Positions 1 to 6,847 of a stretch of 8,534 nt of DNA are shown one piece after another. The position numbers were made by a program, and so were the translations under genes. The notes below the pieces were generated by a model, which saw only the letters and a program-made list of their open reading frames with translations, did no database searches and was not told the DNA's origin. The DNA comes from an uncultured Clostridia bacterium (GTDB taxonomy: Bacteria; Bacillota; Clostridia; Monoglobales; Monoglobaceae), in the NCBI GenBank assembly GCA_945878965.1, contig CAMCUJ010000043.1:1-8534 (forward strand). Reading direction: 5' to 3'. Position 1 is the stretch's first letter. Each line of letters begins with the position of its first letter.

Positions 1-686
1 ATAAATGTATAAGCCATACCGCCGCCGATAATTAAAGTATCAACCTTTTCAAGAAGATTGTTTATAACATTAATCTTATCGGAAACCTTAGCACCGCCAA
101 GTATTGCAACAAGCGGACGGTTAGGGTTATTAATAGCACCGCCGAGGAACTCAAGCTCCTTACCCATTAGGTAACCTGCTGCCGCCTCATTAAGATATTC
201 TGTAACACCTACAGTTGAGCAGTGAGCTCTGTGTGCACTGCCGAATGCATCGTTTACAAATACGTCGGCAAGTGAAGCAAGCTCCTTGCTGAAAGCTTCC
301 TCGTTCTTTGTTTCTTCTTTTCTGTATCTTGTATTCTGAAGAAGAACTACATCTCCGTCCTTCATTTCTGCTACTGCTTTCTTTGCGTTCTCGCCGACAA
401 CATTATCATCAGCTGCAAATACTACGTTAAGTCCCAAATGCTCAGATAATCTTTCAGCTACCGGTGCAAGTGATAATTCCGGCTTTGGCTCACCCTTCGG
501 CTTACCCATATGTGAGCATAGTATTACCTTTGCGTTTTCAGATAATAGCTTCTTTATTGTAGGAAGCGCACCCAAAATTCTTGTTTCGTCTGTAATTTTG
601 CCGTCCTTTAGAGGTACATTGAAATCACATCTTACCAAAACTCTCTTTCCTGTTACCTGAATGTCGTCTACTGTTTTCTTATTCAT
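1..686 (-). CDS. pgk: Phosphoglycerate kinase, N-terminal part (cut by window edge)
   Basis: Glycolytic enzyme of the cytosol that transfers a phosphate from 1,3-bisphosphoglycerate to ADP, giving ATP and 3-phosphoglycerate. I translated 228 codons from ATG at 686; the family is about 395-400 aa, so the C-terminal nucleotide-binding lobe lies outside the window. Motifs seen: [11 protein letters not shown] (residues 15-25, substrate-binding Asp/Asn), SHMGKPKG (58-65, basic patch), [11 protein letters not shown] (115-125), [11 protein letters not shown] (145-155) and [10 protein letters not shown] (195-204, hinge to the second lobe). The reading frame is unbroken. GGAAAGG at 699-705 is the ribosome binding site, 12 nt from this ATG. 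Another in-frame ATG at 695 sits only 3 nt from it, and the protein aligns with family N-termini (MNKKTV...) from the 686 start, so that is preferred. The gene appears to be transcribed from its own promoter (823-851). Confidence 0.97.
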   Translation of the reverse strand, partial: MNKKTVDDIQVTGKRVLVRCDFNVPLKDGKITDETRILGALPTIKKLLSENAKVILCSHMGKPKGEPKPELSLAPVAERLSEHLGLNVVFAADDNVVGENAKKAVAEMKDGDVVLLQNTRYRKEETKNEEAFSKELASLADVFVNDAFGSAHRAHCSTVGVTEYLNEAAAGYLMGKELEFLGGAINNPNRPLVAILGGAKVSDKINVINNLLEKVDTLIIGGGMAYTF

Positions 687-705
687 AATTATCATTAGCC
701 TTTCC

Positions 706-754
706 GACTCACATAGTTTTCTCTTTATCTTGATACAATACCCTGTTGTGAGTC
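706..754 (-). promoter_or_regulatory. Leader hairpin of pgk, abutting its Shine-Dalgarno
   Basis: GACTCACA (706-713) and TGTGAGTC (747-754) form a perfect 8-bp inverted repeat around a 33-nt loop inside the predicted pgk 5' untranslated region. In the mRNA the 3' arm ends at 706, directly next to the GGAAAGG ribosome binding site (699-705). The inverted repeat is seen in the sequence; a role in mRNA stability, translation or protein binding is inference. No T-tract follows, so it is not an intrinsic terminator. Confidence 0.4.
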
Positions 755-822
755 TAACATTAGTATTATATGTATCGTAATAAATTTAATTTAAATTTTT
801 TCGGCATAATTGCCCATTAATT

Positions 823-851
823 ATTTTACTCCATTTTAGCGAATTTATCAA
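823..851 (-). promoter_or_regulatory. Sigma-70/SigA promoter of pgk
   Basis: On the minus strand, TTGATA (-35, 846-851) is followed by exactly 17 nt and TAAAAT (-10, 823-828). Both boxes match the consensus at 5 of 6 positions, and the surroundings are strongly AT-rich. Transcription should start near 816-817, giving a leader of about 130 nt before the pgk ATG at 686. Confidence 0.75.
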
Positions 852-869
852 GTACTTTTTTGATAAATT
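842..869. promoter_or_regulatory. Perfect inverted repeat over the pgk -35 box, possible operator
   Basis: AATTTATCAA (842-851) and TTGATAAATT (860-869) form a perfect 10-bp inverted repeat with an 8-bp spacer (852-859). The left arm contains the entire -35 hexamer of the pgk promoter. A repressor bound here would block RNA polymerase, so a transcriptional operator is plausible. The sequence is AT-only apart from one G/C pair per arm, and chance symmetry in such DNA is possible. I do not recognise it as the site of a named regulator. Confidence 0.35.
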
Positions 870-951
870 TTTAACTTTTTAATTAAAAACATAGATTTCG
901 TATATATTTCACAACATTTTTCGGTAAAAACAAACATAAATTAATACGTAA

Positions 952-1458
952 TTACACACTCTTCAAAAATCTTTCCACATCTCTCCTATTCTTAAGAATA
1001 ACCGTTTTTTCAGGATACCTTTCACATATCTCTTTAAATTTTCGGCTTCGTAATTTACGTCTGCCTTTGTATATAAGCCACCATAAAAATTCAAAATCAA
1101 GCTTTTCCGTACACCCCTCAGCCATACTCTCACGTGTTTTATTCCTGTTCATAATGTATCTTTTTATTGCATTATACAAACACACAACTCTCGGAAAATC
1201 CATGAATATAATCTTATCCGCTTCATTCATTCTCTCATTAAATAAAAATCTTTTCTTATATGTTCCGTCAATTACCCAGCTTTCATTCTTCATAAATTCT
1301 CTTACCATTTCGTTGCCCTCAGCAACATCACGTTCAACCCAGTTTTCGCAAAAATTCACCGTATCAAGATAAAGGCACGGACAATTCAATATTTCCGAAA
1401 GCCTTTTTGCAAGCGTTGATTTACCGGCACCGCTGTAGCCTATTATTGAAATCTTCAT
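952..1458 (-). CDS. P-loop nucleotide kinase-like protein, FlaR / 'topology modulation' family
   Basis: 168-aa cytosolic protein of the adenylate-kinase-like P-loop group often annotated 'DNA topology modulation protein FlaR'; its real substrate is not established. Seen: Walker A GYSGAGKST at residues 7-15, an acidic substrate-pocket position LDTVNF (31-36), the family motif WVIDGTY (61-67), a Walker B-like strand KIIFMDFPR (82-90), and an Arg-rich lid with RNKTRESMAEGC (105-116) followed by the aromatic FLWWLIY (124-130). The C-terminal VILKNRRDVERFL (153-165) also fits the family. The start is supported by AAGGAGG (1470-1476), 11 nt from the ATG. The gene stands alone between the thrS terminator and the pgk promoter. 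I see no convincing promoter of its own, so it may depend on read-through from thrS or on a weak unrecognised promoter. No GC-rich terminator follows it. Family assignment is good; function is open. Confidence 0.88.
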   Translation of the reverse strand: MKISIIGYSGAGKSTLAKRLSEILNCPCLYLDTVNFCENWVERDVAEGNEMVREFMKNESWVIDGTYKKRFLFNERMNEADKIIFMDFPRVVCLYNAIKRYIMNRNKTRESMAEGCTEKLDFEFLWWLIYKGRRKLRSRKFKEICERYPEKTVILKNRRDVERFLKSV

Positions 1459-1497
1459 TATTATTTTGTCCTCCTTTTTTTTAACTCTATATAGACG

Positions 1498-1523
1498 AAA
1501 AAAGCCGAAAAAATCGGCTTTTT
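1498..1523 (-). terminator. Intrinsic terminator of thrS
   Basis: Arms 1499-1508 and 1514-1523 (AAAAAGCCGA / TCGGCTTTTT) pair perfectly over 10 bp around a 5-nt loop. Read on the minus strand, the stem ends in a run of six T (1503-1498), the classic Rho-independent layout. It lies about 170 nt beyond the thrS stop. Because the stem is A/T-flanked on both sides it could also act in the opposite direction. Confidence 0.88.
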
Positions 1524-1646
1524 ACAAATATTGAACATATGGATATGAAATCCACGCTATAAATTTTATTGTTACGTTATTTTCGGCGCATAGTCAACAA
1601 TATTGCCATGCTACATTGCTTGCTACTACTGTTGCCGTCAATCATC

Positions 1647-1696
1647 TAATGTGACCGCTTCGCTTTTGCCGCCGTGTTAATGCGACCGCTGTCGCT
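1647..1696. repeat. Imperfect short direct repeat and hairpin at the thrS 3' end
   Basis: TAATGTGACCGCTTCGCT (1647-1664) recurs 31 bp later as TAATGCGACCGCTGTCGCT (1678-1696), differing by one substitution and one extra base. The second copy contains a perfect 5-bp hairpin, GCGAC (1682-1686) and GTCGC (1691-1695), which begins inside the thrS stop codon (1695-1697). No T-tract follows, so it is not a terminator. The 171 nt from the thrS stop to the terminator contain no gene I can support. Confidence 0.45.
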
Positions 1697-3632
1697 ATCT
1701 TATCTTATTATCAATCTCGTTTCTTAGTTTTTTAGCAAACTCATCAAGTGACATCTGAGCAGTTTCGCCTGTCTTTCTGTCACGAACCGAAACTATTCCT
1801 GCCTCCTCATCTCTGTCACCGAGAACAAGCATATACGGAACCTTTTCAAGCTGAGCTTCTCTTATCTTGTAGCCAACCTTTTCGTTTCTGTCATCAAGAG
1901 TAAGCTTAATTCCATTGCCCTTAAGCACCTTTTCTGCATTCTTTGCATATTCAAGAGTTCTGTCGGTTACAGGAATTATACGAACCTGCTCCGGACTCAT
2001 CCAAAGCGGAAGCGCTCCGGCATATTTCTCTATAAGAAGTGCAAGCGTTCTCTCATAACAGCCAAGCGAAGTTCTGTGAATAATGTAAGGATTTTTCTTT
2101 TCTCCGTCCTTGTCAACATACTCCATTCCGAACTGCTTTGCAAGCATCTGGTCAATTTGAATTGTTATAAGCGTATCTTCCTTGCCGTGAACATTCTTAA
2201 TCTGAATATCAAGCTTTGGTCCATAGAATGCAGCCTCGCCGACTCCTACCTTATATTCAATGCCCAAATGGTTAAGCATACGCTCCATAGCACCCTGTGC
2301 CTCTTCCCATTGTTCATCTGTTCCTATATACTTTTCACGGTTATTTGGATCCCACTGTGAAAATCTGTAGCTTACATCCTCGCCAAGACCAACAGTATCA
2401 AGCATATATTTCGCAAGCTCAACGCAGCCCTTGAATTCTTCCTCAAGCTGCTCAGGTGTACACATCAAATGACCCTCTGAAATTGTGAACTGACGTACAC
2501 GAATTAAGCCATGCATTTCGCCTGATGCTTCGTTTCTGAAAAGAGTTGAGGTTTCGCCATATCTTAACGGAAGGTCACGGTATGAACGCATTCTGTTTAA
2601 GTACGCCTGATACTGGAACGGACAAGTCATAGGACGAAGTGCAAACACCTCATCATCCTTTTCCTCATCTCCAAGTACAAACATTCCGTCCTTATAATGA
2701 TCCCAATGTCCAGATATCTTATATAAATCGCTCTTTGCCATAAGAGGCGTCTTTGTAAGAAGATAACCTCTCTTTTCTTCCTCGTCCTCAACAAAACGCT
2801 GTAGAGTTTGAATTACTCTTGCACCCTTTGGAAGAAGTATCGGAAGTCCCTGACCTATTATCTCTGATGTGGTGAAAAATTCAAGCTCTCTGCCAAGCTT
2901 GTTATGATCACGCTTTTTAGCCTCCTCAAGCTGAACCAAATACTCGTCAAGCTCCGATTTCTTAGGAAATGCCGTTCCGTAAATTCTCGTAAGCATTTTG
3001 TTCTTTTCATCGCCTCTCCAGTATGCACCCGCTGTATACTGAAGCTTTACAGCCTTAAGCTTTCCTGTTGAACTTAGATGAGGTCCCGCACAAAGGTCGG
3101 TAAATTCACCTTGCTTGTAGAATGAAATTATTTCATCCTCCGGTAAATCCTCTATAAGCTCTACCTTATAATTTTCACCTGTCTTTTTCATAAACTCAAT
3201 GGCTTCATTTCTTGGAAGAGTGAAACGCTCAAGAGGTAAATTCTCTTTTATAATCTTTCGCATTTCATCTTCTATCTTTACAAGGTCATCATTTGTAATA
3301 GCTGTTTCAAATTCAAAATCATAATAAAAGCCATTATCAATTGCAGGTCCTATAGCAAGCTTCGCCGACGGAAACAAACGCTTTACCGCCTGTGCCATAA
3401 CATGCGATGCAGTATGACGATATGCCTTTCTTCCGCCCTCGGTATCAAAGCCTAAAAAATTTACGCTGCAATCAGCTTCAGCTTTCATATTAATATCGCA
3501 AACCTCACCGTTTACTTCAACCGCTAAAGTATTACGTGCAAGTCCTTCGCTTATACTTTTTGCAATCTCAAAAAAGCTTGTCCCGCTTTCAAACTGCTTT
3601 ACATCTCCGCCTTTTAATGTAATGTTAATCAC
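1695..3632 (-). CDS. thrS: Threonine--tRNA ligase
   Basis: Class II aminoacyl-tRNA synthetase that charges tRNA-Thr and edits Ser-tRNA-Thr. The 645-aa length is normal. Domains in order: TGS (about 1-61); editing domain with HTASH (H73, H77) and CAGPH (C181, H185), complete; class II core (about 245-545) with motif 2 around RYGETSTLFRNEASG (357-371) and motif 3 ending in TSLGCYERTLALLIE (521-535); anticodon-binding domain (about 547-640) with RIIPVTDR. The catalytic zinc ligands are present: C337 (RPMTCP), H388 (SEGHLM) and H519 (IIHRTS). The start codon is GTG, supported by AAGGAG (3640-3645), 7 nt upstream. Active-site neighbours depart from the usual bacterial pattern: RPMTCPFQ for RPMNCPxH, and TLITIQID where QCGTIQLD is common, so the usual Cys beside the threonyl-adenylate is absent. 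It has its own promoter and terminator. Function is not in doubt. Confidence 0.97.
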   Translation of the reverse strand: MINITLKGGDVKQFESGTSFFEIAKSISEGLARNTLAVEVNGEVCDINMKAEADCSVNFLGFDTEGGRKAYRHTASHVMAQAVKRLFPSAKLAIGPAIDNGFYYDFEFETAITNDDLVKIEDEMRKIIKENLPLERFTLPRNEAIEFMKKTGENYKVELIEDLPEDEIISFYKQGEFTDLCAGPHLSSTGKLKAVKLQYTAGAYWRGDEKNKMLTRIYGTAFPKKSELDEYLVQLEEAKKRDHNKLGRELEFFTTSEIIGQGLPILLPKGARVIQTLQRFVEDEEEKRGYLLTKTPLMAKSDLYKISGHWDHYKDGMFVLGDEEKDDEVFALRPMTCPFQYQAYLNRMRSYRDLPLRYGETSTLFRNEASGEMHGLIRVRQFTISEGHLMCTPEQLEEEFKGCVELAKYMLDTVGLGEDVSYRFSQWDPNNREKYIGTDEQWEEAQGAMERMLNHLGIEYKVGVGEAAFYGPKLDIQIKNVHGKEDTLITIQIDQMLAKQFGMEYVDKDGEKKNPYIIHRTSLGCYERTLALLIEKYAGALPLWMSPEQVRIIPVTDRTLEYAKNAEKVLKGNGIKLTLDDRNEKVGYKIREAQLEKVPYMLVLGDRDEEAGIVSVRDRKTGETAQMSLDEFAKKLRNEIDNKIR

Positions 3633-3659
3633 TGCTCTACTCCTTCTTCCGCTTTATTA

Positions 3660-3688
3660 ATTTTAAAAAATCATACGAATAATCACAA
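3660..3688 (-). promoter_or_regulatory. Sigma-70/SigA promoter of thrS
   Basis: Minus-strand TTGTGA (-35, 3683-3688), 17-nt spacer, TAAAAT (-10, 3660-3665). The predicted start near 3653 leaves a leader of about 20 nt, with the ribosome binding site at 3640-3645. That leaves no room for a T-box riboswitch downstream of this promoter. Confidence 0.65.
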
Positions 3689-3700
3689 ATTAAAATTTCC

Positions 3701-3736
3701 CTTAAATATTTTTAAGTAAATGGGCTAACCCCTTTA
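3701..3736 (-). terminator. Weak hairpins after the PAP2-like gene, possible operon terminator
   Basis: Two adjacent inverted repeats lie 18 nt past the stop of the PAP2-like gene. TAAATGGG (3717-3724) and CCCCTTTA (3729-3736) pair over 8 positions with one mismatch and a 4-nt loop. CTTAAA (3701-3706) and TTTAAG (3711-3716) form a perfect 6-bp AT stem. There is no clean run of T, so termination efficiency is doubtful. The position, between the end of the nusB-PAP2 operon and the thrS promoter, is what suggests a terminator. Confidence 0.3.
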
Positions 3737-3754
3737 ACAATTACGCAATACGAA

Positions 3755-4213
3755 TTAAAACCACCATGCATAAGAAATAACCGCTGTAACAATTCCAAGC
3801 AAAGCTCCGGCACACACCTCAAGCGGAGTATGTCCCAAAAGCTCCTTAAGCTTAATCTGCTTTTCAATAGGGTCATCCTCATCCCAAGCCTCAAGTATCG
3901 CATTAATCATCTGAGCCTGCTGTCCTGCCGCACGGCGTATTCCCGACGCATCGTACATTACAACAAGTGCCAGTACACAGCAAACCGCAAACACAGGATT
4001 ATTAAACCCCATTTCAATTCCAACTGCCGCCGCAAGTGCCGTAACTATTGTAGAATGTGAGGAGGGCATACCTCCCGGGCCCATAAATCTTGTTATATCA
4101 AGTCTTTTTTGCTTGATACATTCAAGAAGTCCTTTTAATACACAGGATAAAATCCATGCAAAAAACGTTACTGCAAAAACTTTGTTTTCTGCTATTTCTG
4201 AAAAAAATCTCAT
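3755..4213 (-). CDS. Divergent PAP2 (YuiD/DUF212) family membrane protein
   Basis: Small integral membrane protein related to type 2 phosphatidic acid phosphatases; members are presumed, not proven, to act on a membrane phosphate such as a lipid or polyprenyl phosphate. Family signatures: GGMPSSHS (residues 47-54, the PAP2-like SxxH core), YDASGIRRAAGQQAQMIN (87-104) and LKELLGHTPLEV (122-133). Hydrophobic stretches at about 12-30, 55-68, 73-87 and 134-152 fit three to four membrane spans. Start: a longer reading from ATG at 4228 is possible, but GAGG (4223-4226) lies 9 nt before ATG 4213, whereas 4228 has only a weak AAAAG upstream; the shorter 152-aa form also fits the family better. It is the last gene of the operon, 49 nt after ispA. 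In many Clostridia dxs follows ispA; here thrS comes next. A link to isoprenoid phosphate turnover is inference from position. Confidence 0.9.
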   Translation of the reverse strand: MRFFSEIAENKVFAVTFFAWILSCVLKGLLECIKQKRLDITRFMGPGGMPSSHSTIVTALAAAVGIEMGFNNPVFAVCCVLALVVMYDASGIRRAAGQQAQMINAILEAWDEDDPIEKQIKLKELLGHTPLEVCAGALLGIVTAVISYAWWF

Positions 4214-4262
4214 ATAATCATACCTCATTGATATAATAATCTTTTGTTAAACGTCAATGTTA

Positions 4263-5195
4263 TCAATATTCTCTGCCAAGAAGAAATTCCGACAGACAAA
4301 CTAAAAATTCTGAAAAATCAAGCTCTGAAACGGTATCTTCAGCCTGTTTTGTAAGCACATTCAACTCTTTTTCCGCATTTTCAAGACTAATAAGCGATAC
4401 ATAAGTCGTTTTATTGCACTTCAAATCACCGCCGACAGGCTTACCGAGCAATTTTTCATCACCGACAAAATCAAGTATATCATCCTTAATCTGAAACGCA
4501 AGACCAAGGCTCATTGCAAAGCTTATAATTTTATCAATAATTTCATCAGACGCACCCGAAGCTATAGCACCGCAAACCGCTGATGCTCTCAATAATGCTC
4601 CGGTTTTAAGCCTATGCATTTTGGTAAGCAGTTTAATATCCGCATCGGTTTTATTTTCACAGGCAAGGTCGATAATCTGTCCACCTATCATACCATACAC
4701 ACCGCTGTTTTTTGAAAGCTCCGAAATTATTTTTATTATTTTATCCGATTTTATATATGAATACTCAGATAAATCAGATAATAACTCAAACGCAAAATTC
4801 AAAAGACCGTCTCCCGCAAGAAGTGCGGTTGATTCTCCGAATTTTATATGACACGACGGTTTTCCCCGTCTTAAATCATCATCGTCCATACACGGCAAAT
4901 CATCGTGTATCAGAGAATATGTATGTATGCACTCAATCGCACAGCCAACATAAATTGCATCATTGATCAACGCTTCACGCTCATCTGCCGTAATATCCAT
5001 ATTATGCGAAAGCATTTCACATACCGCTGTACAAAGAATCGGACGTATTCTCTTTCCGTTTGCACCAAGACTGTATTTCATAGCTTCAATAACCTCTTTC
5101 TGAGGAATATCGGCTATACTTAGGATATTATCAAGTCTTGAATTTATTTTATTCTGATAATCTTTAAATTTACTTTCAAACTCTAAATTATTCAT
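4263..5195 (-). CDS. ispA: Polyprenyl synthetase, farnesyl/geranyl diphosphate synthase type
   Basis: Condenses isopentenyl diphosphate with dimethylallyl and then geranyl diphosphate to give farnesyl diphosphate, the primer for undecaprenyl phosphate and other prenyl lipids. The 310-aa length is normal for the family. Seen: GKRIRP (residues 47-52, diphosphate binding), first Asp-rich motif SLIHDDLPCMDDDDLRRGKP (94-113; D98, D99, D104), GGQIIDL (171-177), KTGALLRAS (197-205), and second Asp-rich motif FQIKDDILDFVGD (234-246). Tyr93, five residues before the first motif, suits a short-chain product. The ATG lies only 5 nt after the xseB stop and the AGGGA ribosome binding site overlaps that stop, so translation is probably coupled to xseB. 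Exact chain length cannot be proven from sequence. Confidence 0.94.
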   Translation of the reverse strand: MNNLEFESKFKDYQNKINSRLDNILSIADIPQKEVIEAMKYSLGANGKRIRPILCTAVCEMLSHNMDITADEREALINDAIYVGCAIECIHTYSLIHDDLPCMDDDDLRRGKPSCHIKFGESTALLAGDGLLNFAFELLSDLSEYSYIKSDKIIKIISELSKNSGVYGMIGGQIIDLACENKTDADIKLLTKMHRLKTGALLRASAVCGAIASGASDEIIDKIISFAMSLGLAFQIKDDILDFVGDEKLLGKPVGGDLKCNKTTYVSLISLENAEKELNVLTKQAEDTVSELDFSEFLVCLSEFLLGREY

Positions 5196-5200
5196 AATCC

Positions 5201-5437
5201 CTAATTTTCAAGAGGCTTAAAAGGCTGTTCCTCAAGCTCTCCGCTCTCCCTGCTCTTAACAAGCACATTTATTTTCTGCTCCGCATTATCGAGCAGATTG
5301 GTACAAGTCTTGGTAAGCTTTATACCCTTTTCGTAAAGTGCAAGCATCTCATCAAGACTTATTTCACCGCTTTCAAGTGTTTTTACCACACCCTCAAGCT
5401 CCTTTAAGCTTACTTCGAAATTTTCTTTACTATTCAT
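5201..5437 (-). CDS. xseB: Exodeoxyribonuclease VII small subunit
   Basis: Small helical subunit that binds several-to-one along the coiled-coil part of XseA to form exonuclease VII, a single-strand-specific nuclease working in both directions. Family features in the 78-aa product: FEVSLKELEGVVKTLESGE (7-25), SLDEMLALYEKGIKL (27-41), then a helix ending NAEQKINVL (51-59). The frame stays open to a TTG at 5464, but the family N-terminus aligns from ATG 5437, and AAGGTGG (5450-5456) lies 12 nt upstream, so the shorter form is chosen; spacing is rather long. It sits between xseA (78 nt away) and ispA (5 nt away) in the same operon. Confidence 0.93.
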   Translation of the reverse strand: MNSKENFEVSLKELEGVVKTLESGEISLDEMLALYEKGIKLTKTCTNLLDNAEQKINVLVKSRESGELEEQPFKPLEN

Positions 5438-5515
5438 AATATCACATTTCCACCTTTTATTCAAGATACTTTATCAAATTTTTATATTTTTTTTGCAGTT
5501 TTTTAATCTGTAATC

Positions 5516-6733
5516 TCAATCAACCGTTGCATTTATTTCACCGTTTTCAACCACAACGCTTATTTTATCACCCGAATTTACATCCTCAACCCTTTTTATA
5601 ACCTTATTATCCAATGTTTTTGCAACAGAGAACCCTCTTGCAATGGTTCCGAGAGGACTGAGTCCGTCAAGCTTTGAAACCATAACTCCAAGACTCTGCT
5701 GTTTTTCCATCATTCTTTTGGAGATAAGATTATCAAGGCTCATAGTAAGGCTGTCGATATACATTCTCTTTTCGTCAAGCTTAGCATTCGGGTTTTTAAT
5801 AACGTTTTTATCTTCAAGATATTTAAGACTAAACCTTTTCTTTTCAACTATATTAAGTGCACATCGTGTAAGTCTTGAATACACATTATTGAACTTTTCA
5901 ATTAATTCGGTCTGAGACGGAACAACAAGCTCAGCCGCCGCAGACGGTGTAGGTGCTCTTAAATCTGCCGCAAAATCGGAAATCGTAAAATCTATTTCAT
6001 GACCTACCGCCGAAACTATAGGAATTTCACTCTTATATATAGCACGGGCGACAATTTCCTCATTAAATGCCCACAAATCCTCAATTGAACCGCCGCCTCG
6101 TCCTACTATAAGAACGTCCGCCGCATTAAACTCATTAAAATATTCAATAGCCTTAACAATACTCTCAGCCGCATTCACACCTTGAACAAGCACCGGATAT
6201 ATAAGTATGTCCGAATATGAAAAACGCCTTGAAAGCACGTTTATAATATCACGTATGGCCGCACCTGTCGGTGCAGTTACAACTCCGACCTTTTTAGGGT
6301 ATTTAGGAAGCTTCTTTTTATGCTCAGGTGCAAATAATCCTTCGGCATTAAGCTTCTGCTTAAGCTGTTCAAAAGCCAGATGCAAATCACCTATTCCGTC
6401 AACCATCATATAATCTACATAGAGCTGATATTGACCGTCACGCTCATAAACCGAAATTCTGCCCTTTGCCATAACCTTAATACCGTTCTTTGGAGTAAAA
6501 TCGAGCCTTGACGCACTGCTTCTGAACATTACCGCACGAATTACACTGCTTTCGTCCTTAAGCGACATATAAATATGCCCCGATGAATGTATTTTGCAGT
6601 TGGATATTTCACCCTTTACTACTATACCATTAAGCATCGGAACACTGTCTATAATCTGCTTTATATATAAATTAAGCTGGCTTACCGTCAGCATATTTTC
6701 TCTCTTCTCTTCAGTTTCTGTTCCCATTTCCAT
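5516..6733 (-). CDS. xseA: Exodeoxyribonuclease VII large subunit
   Basis: Catalytic subunit of exonuclease VII, which degrades single-stranded DNA in DNA repair. The 405 aa are organised as an N-terminal OB fold (about 14-115; LTVSQLNLYIK at 15-25, GEISNCKIHSSGHIYMSLKD at 41-60), the catalytic core (about 140-275; GVVTAPTGAAIRDI, GRGGGSIEDLWAFN at 211-224, SAVGHEIDFTISD at 241-253), a long helical region (about 275-350) where XseB docks, and a C-terminal segment GLSPLGTIARGFSV (357-370). All core motifs are intact. Start: ATG 6733 is the longest ATG start, with a weak GGGA upstream; ATG at 6694 (MLTVSQLN) would match the family N-terminus more tightly, so the first 13 residues are uncertain. 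It is preceded by a 114-nt gap after the TsaD-like gene, in which I find no convincing promoter or terminator. Confidence 0.96.
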   Translation of the reverse strand: MEMGTETEEKRENMLTVSQLNLYIKQIIDSVPMLNGIVVKGEISNCKIHSSGHIYMSLKDESSVIRAVMFRSSASRLDFTPKNGIKVMAKGRISVYERDGQYQLYVDYMMVDGIGDLHLAFEQLKQKLNAEGLFAPEHKKKLPKYPKKVGVVTAPTGAAIRDIINVLSRRFSYSDILIYPVLVQGVNAAESIVKAIEYFNEFNAADVLIVGRGGGSIEDLWAFNEEIVARAIYKSEIPIVSAVGHEIDFTISDFAADLRAPTPSAAAELVVPSQTELIEKFNNVYSRLTRCALNIVEKKRFSLKYLEDKNVIKNPNAKLDEKRMYIDSLTMSLDNLISKRMMEKQQSLGVMVSKLDGLSPLGTIARGFSVAKTLDNKVIKRVEDVNSGDKISVVVENGEINATVD

Positions 6734-6847
6734 TTAAATTCCCACTTCTATCTGTATTTTACTTTTTAACATAGCAGAAGCTAAATGCTACATTGATACA
6801 TTCTTAGTCAGCTTTACCAACGAATATAATGCCGGCAATAGCTAATT

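Noticed and set aside
895..920. TTGTGAAATATATACGAAAT upstream of pgk as a Rex-type redox operator
   Set aside because: Only the left half resembles a Rex half-site; the right half does not complete the palindrome, and it lies upstream of the promoter.
1067..1372. Plus-strand open frame of 101 codons opposite the FlaR-like gene, and similar plus-strand frames opposite thrS, ispA, xseA and the TsaD-like gene
   Set aside because: They lie wholly inside well-supported minus-strand genes, have no ribosome binding site or family resemblance, and their composition is that of a complementary-strand shadow.
3712..3903. Minus-strand 63-codon frame overlapping the 3' end of the PAP2-like gene
   Set aside because: It is an out-of-frame reading of the recognisable family C-terminus (LKELLGHTPLEV region), with no homology signal.
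5438..5464. Nine extra N-terminal codons of xseB from a TTG start
   Set aside because: The family alignment begins at the ATG at 5437, the ribosome binding site candidate lies inside this extension, and no good site precedes the TTG.
1608..6795. Shared 11-mer ATGCTACATTG at 1608-1618 and 6785-6795, both intergenic
   Set aside because: A single short match without flanking similarity is not enough to call a repeat family.
6734..6847. Promoter or terminator between the TsaD-like gene and xseA
   Set aside because: Candidate boxes such as TAAAAT lack a -35 partner at 16-18 nt, and the small TAGCA/TGCTA symmetry is too weak to call a terminator.
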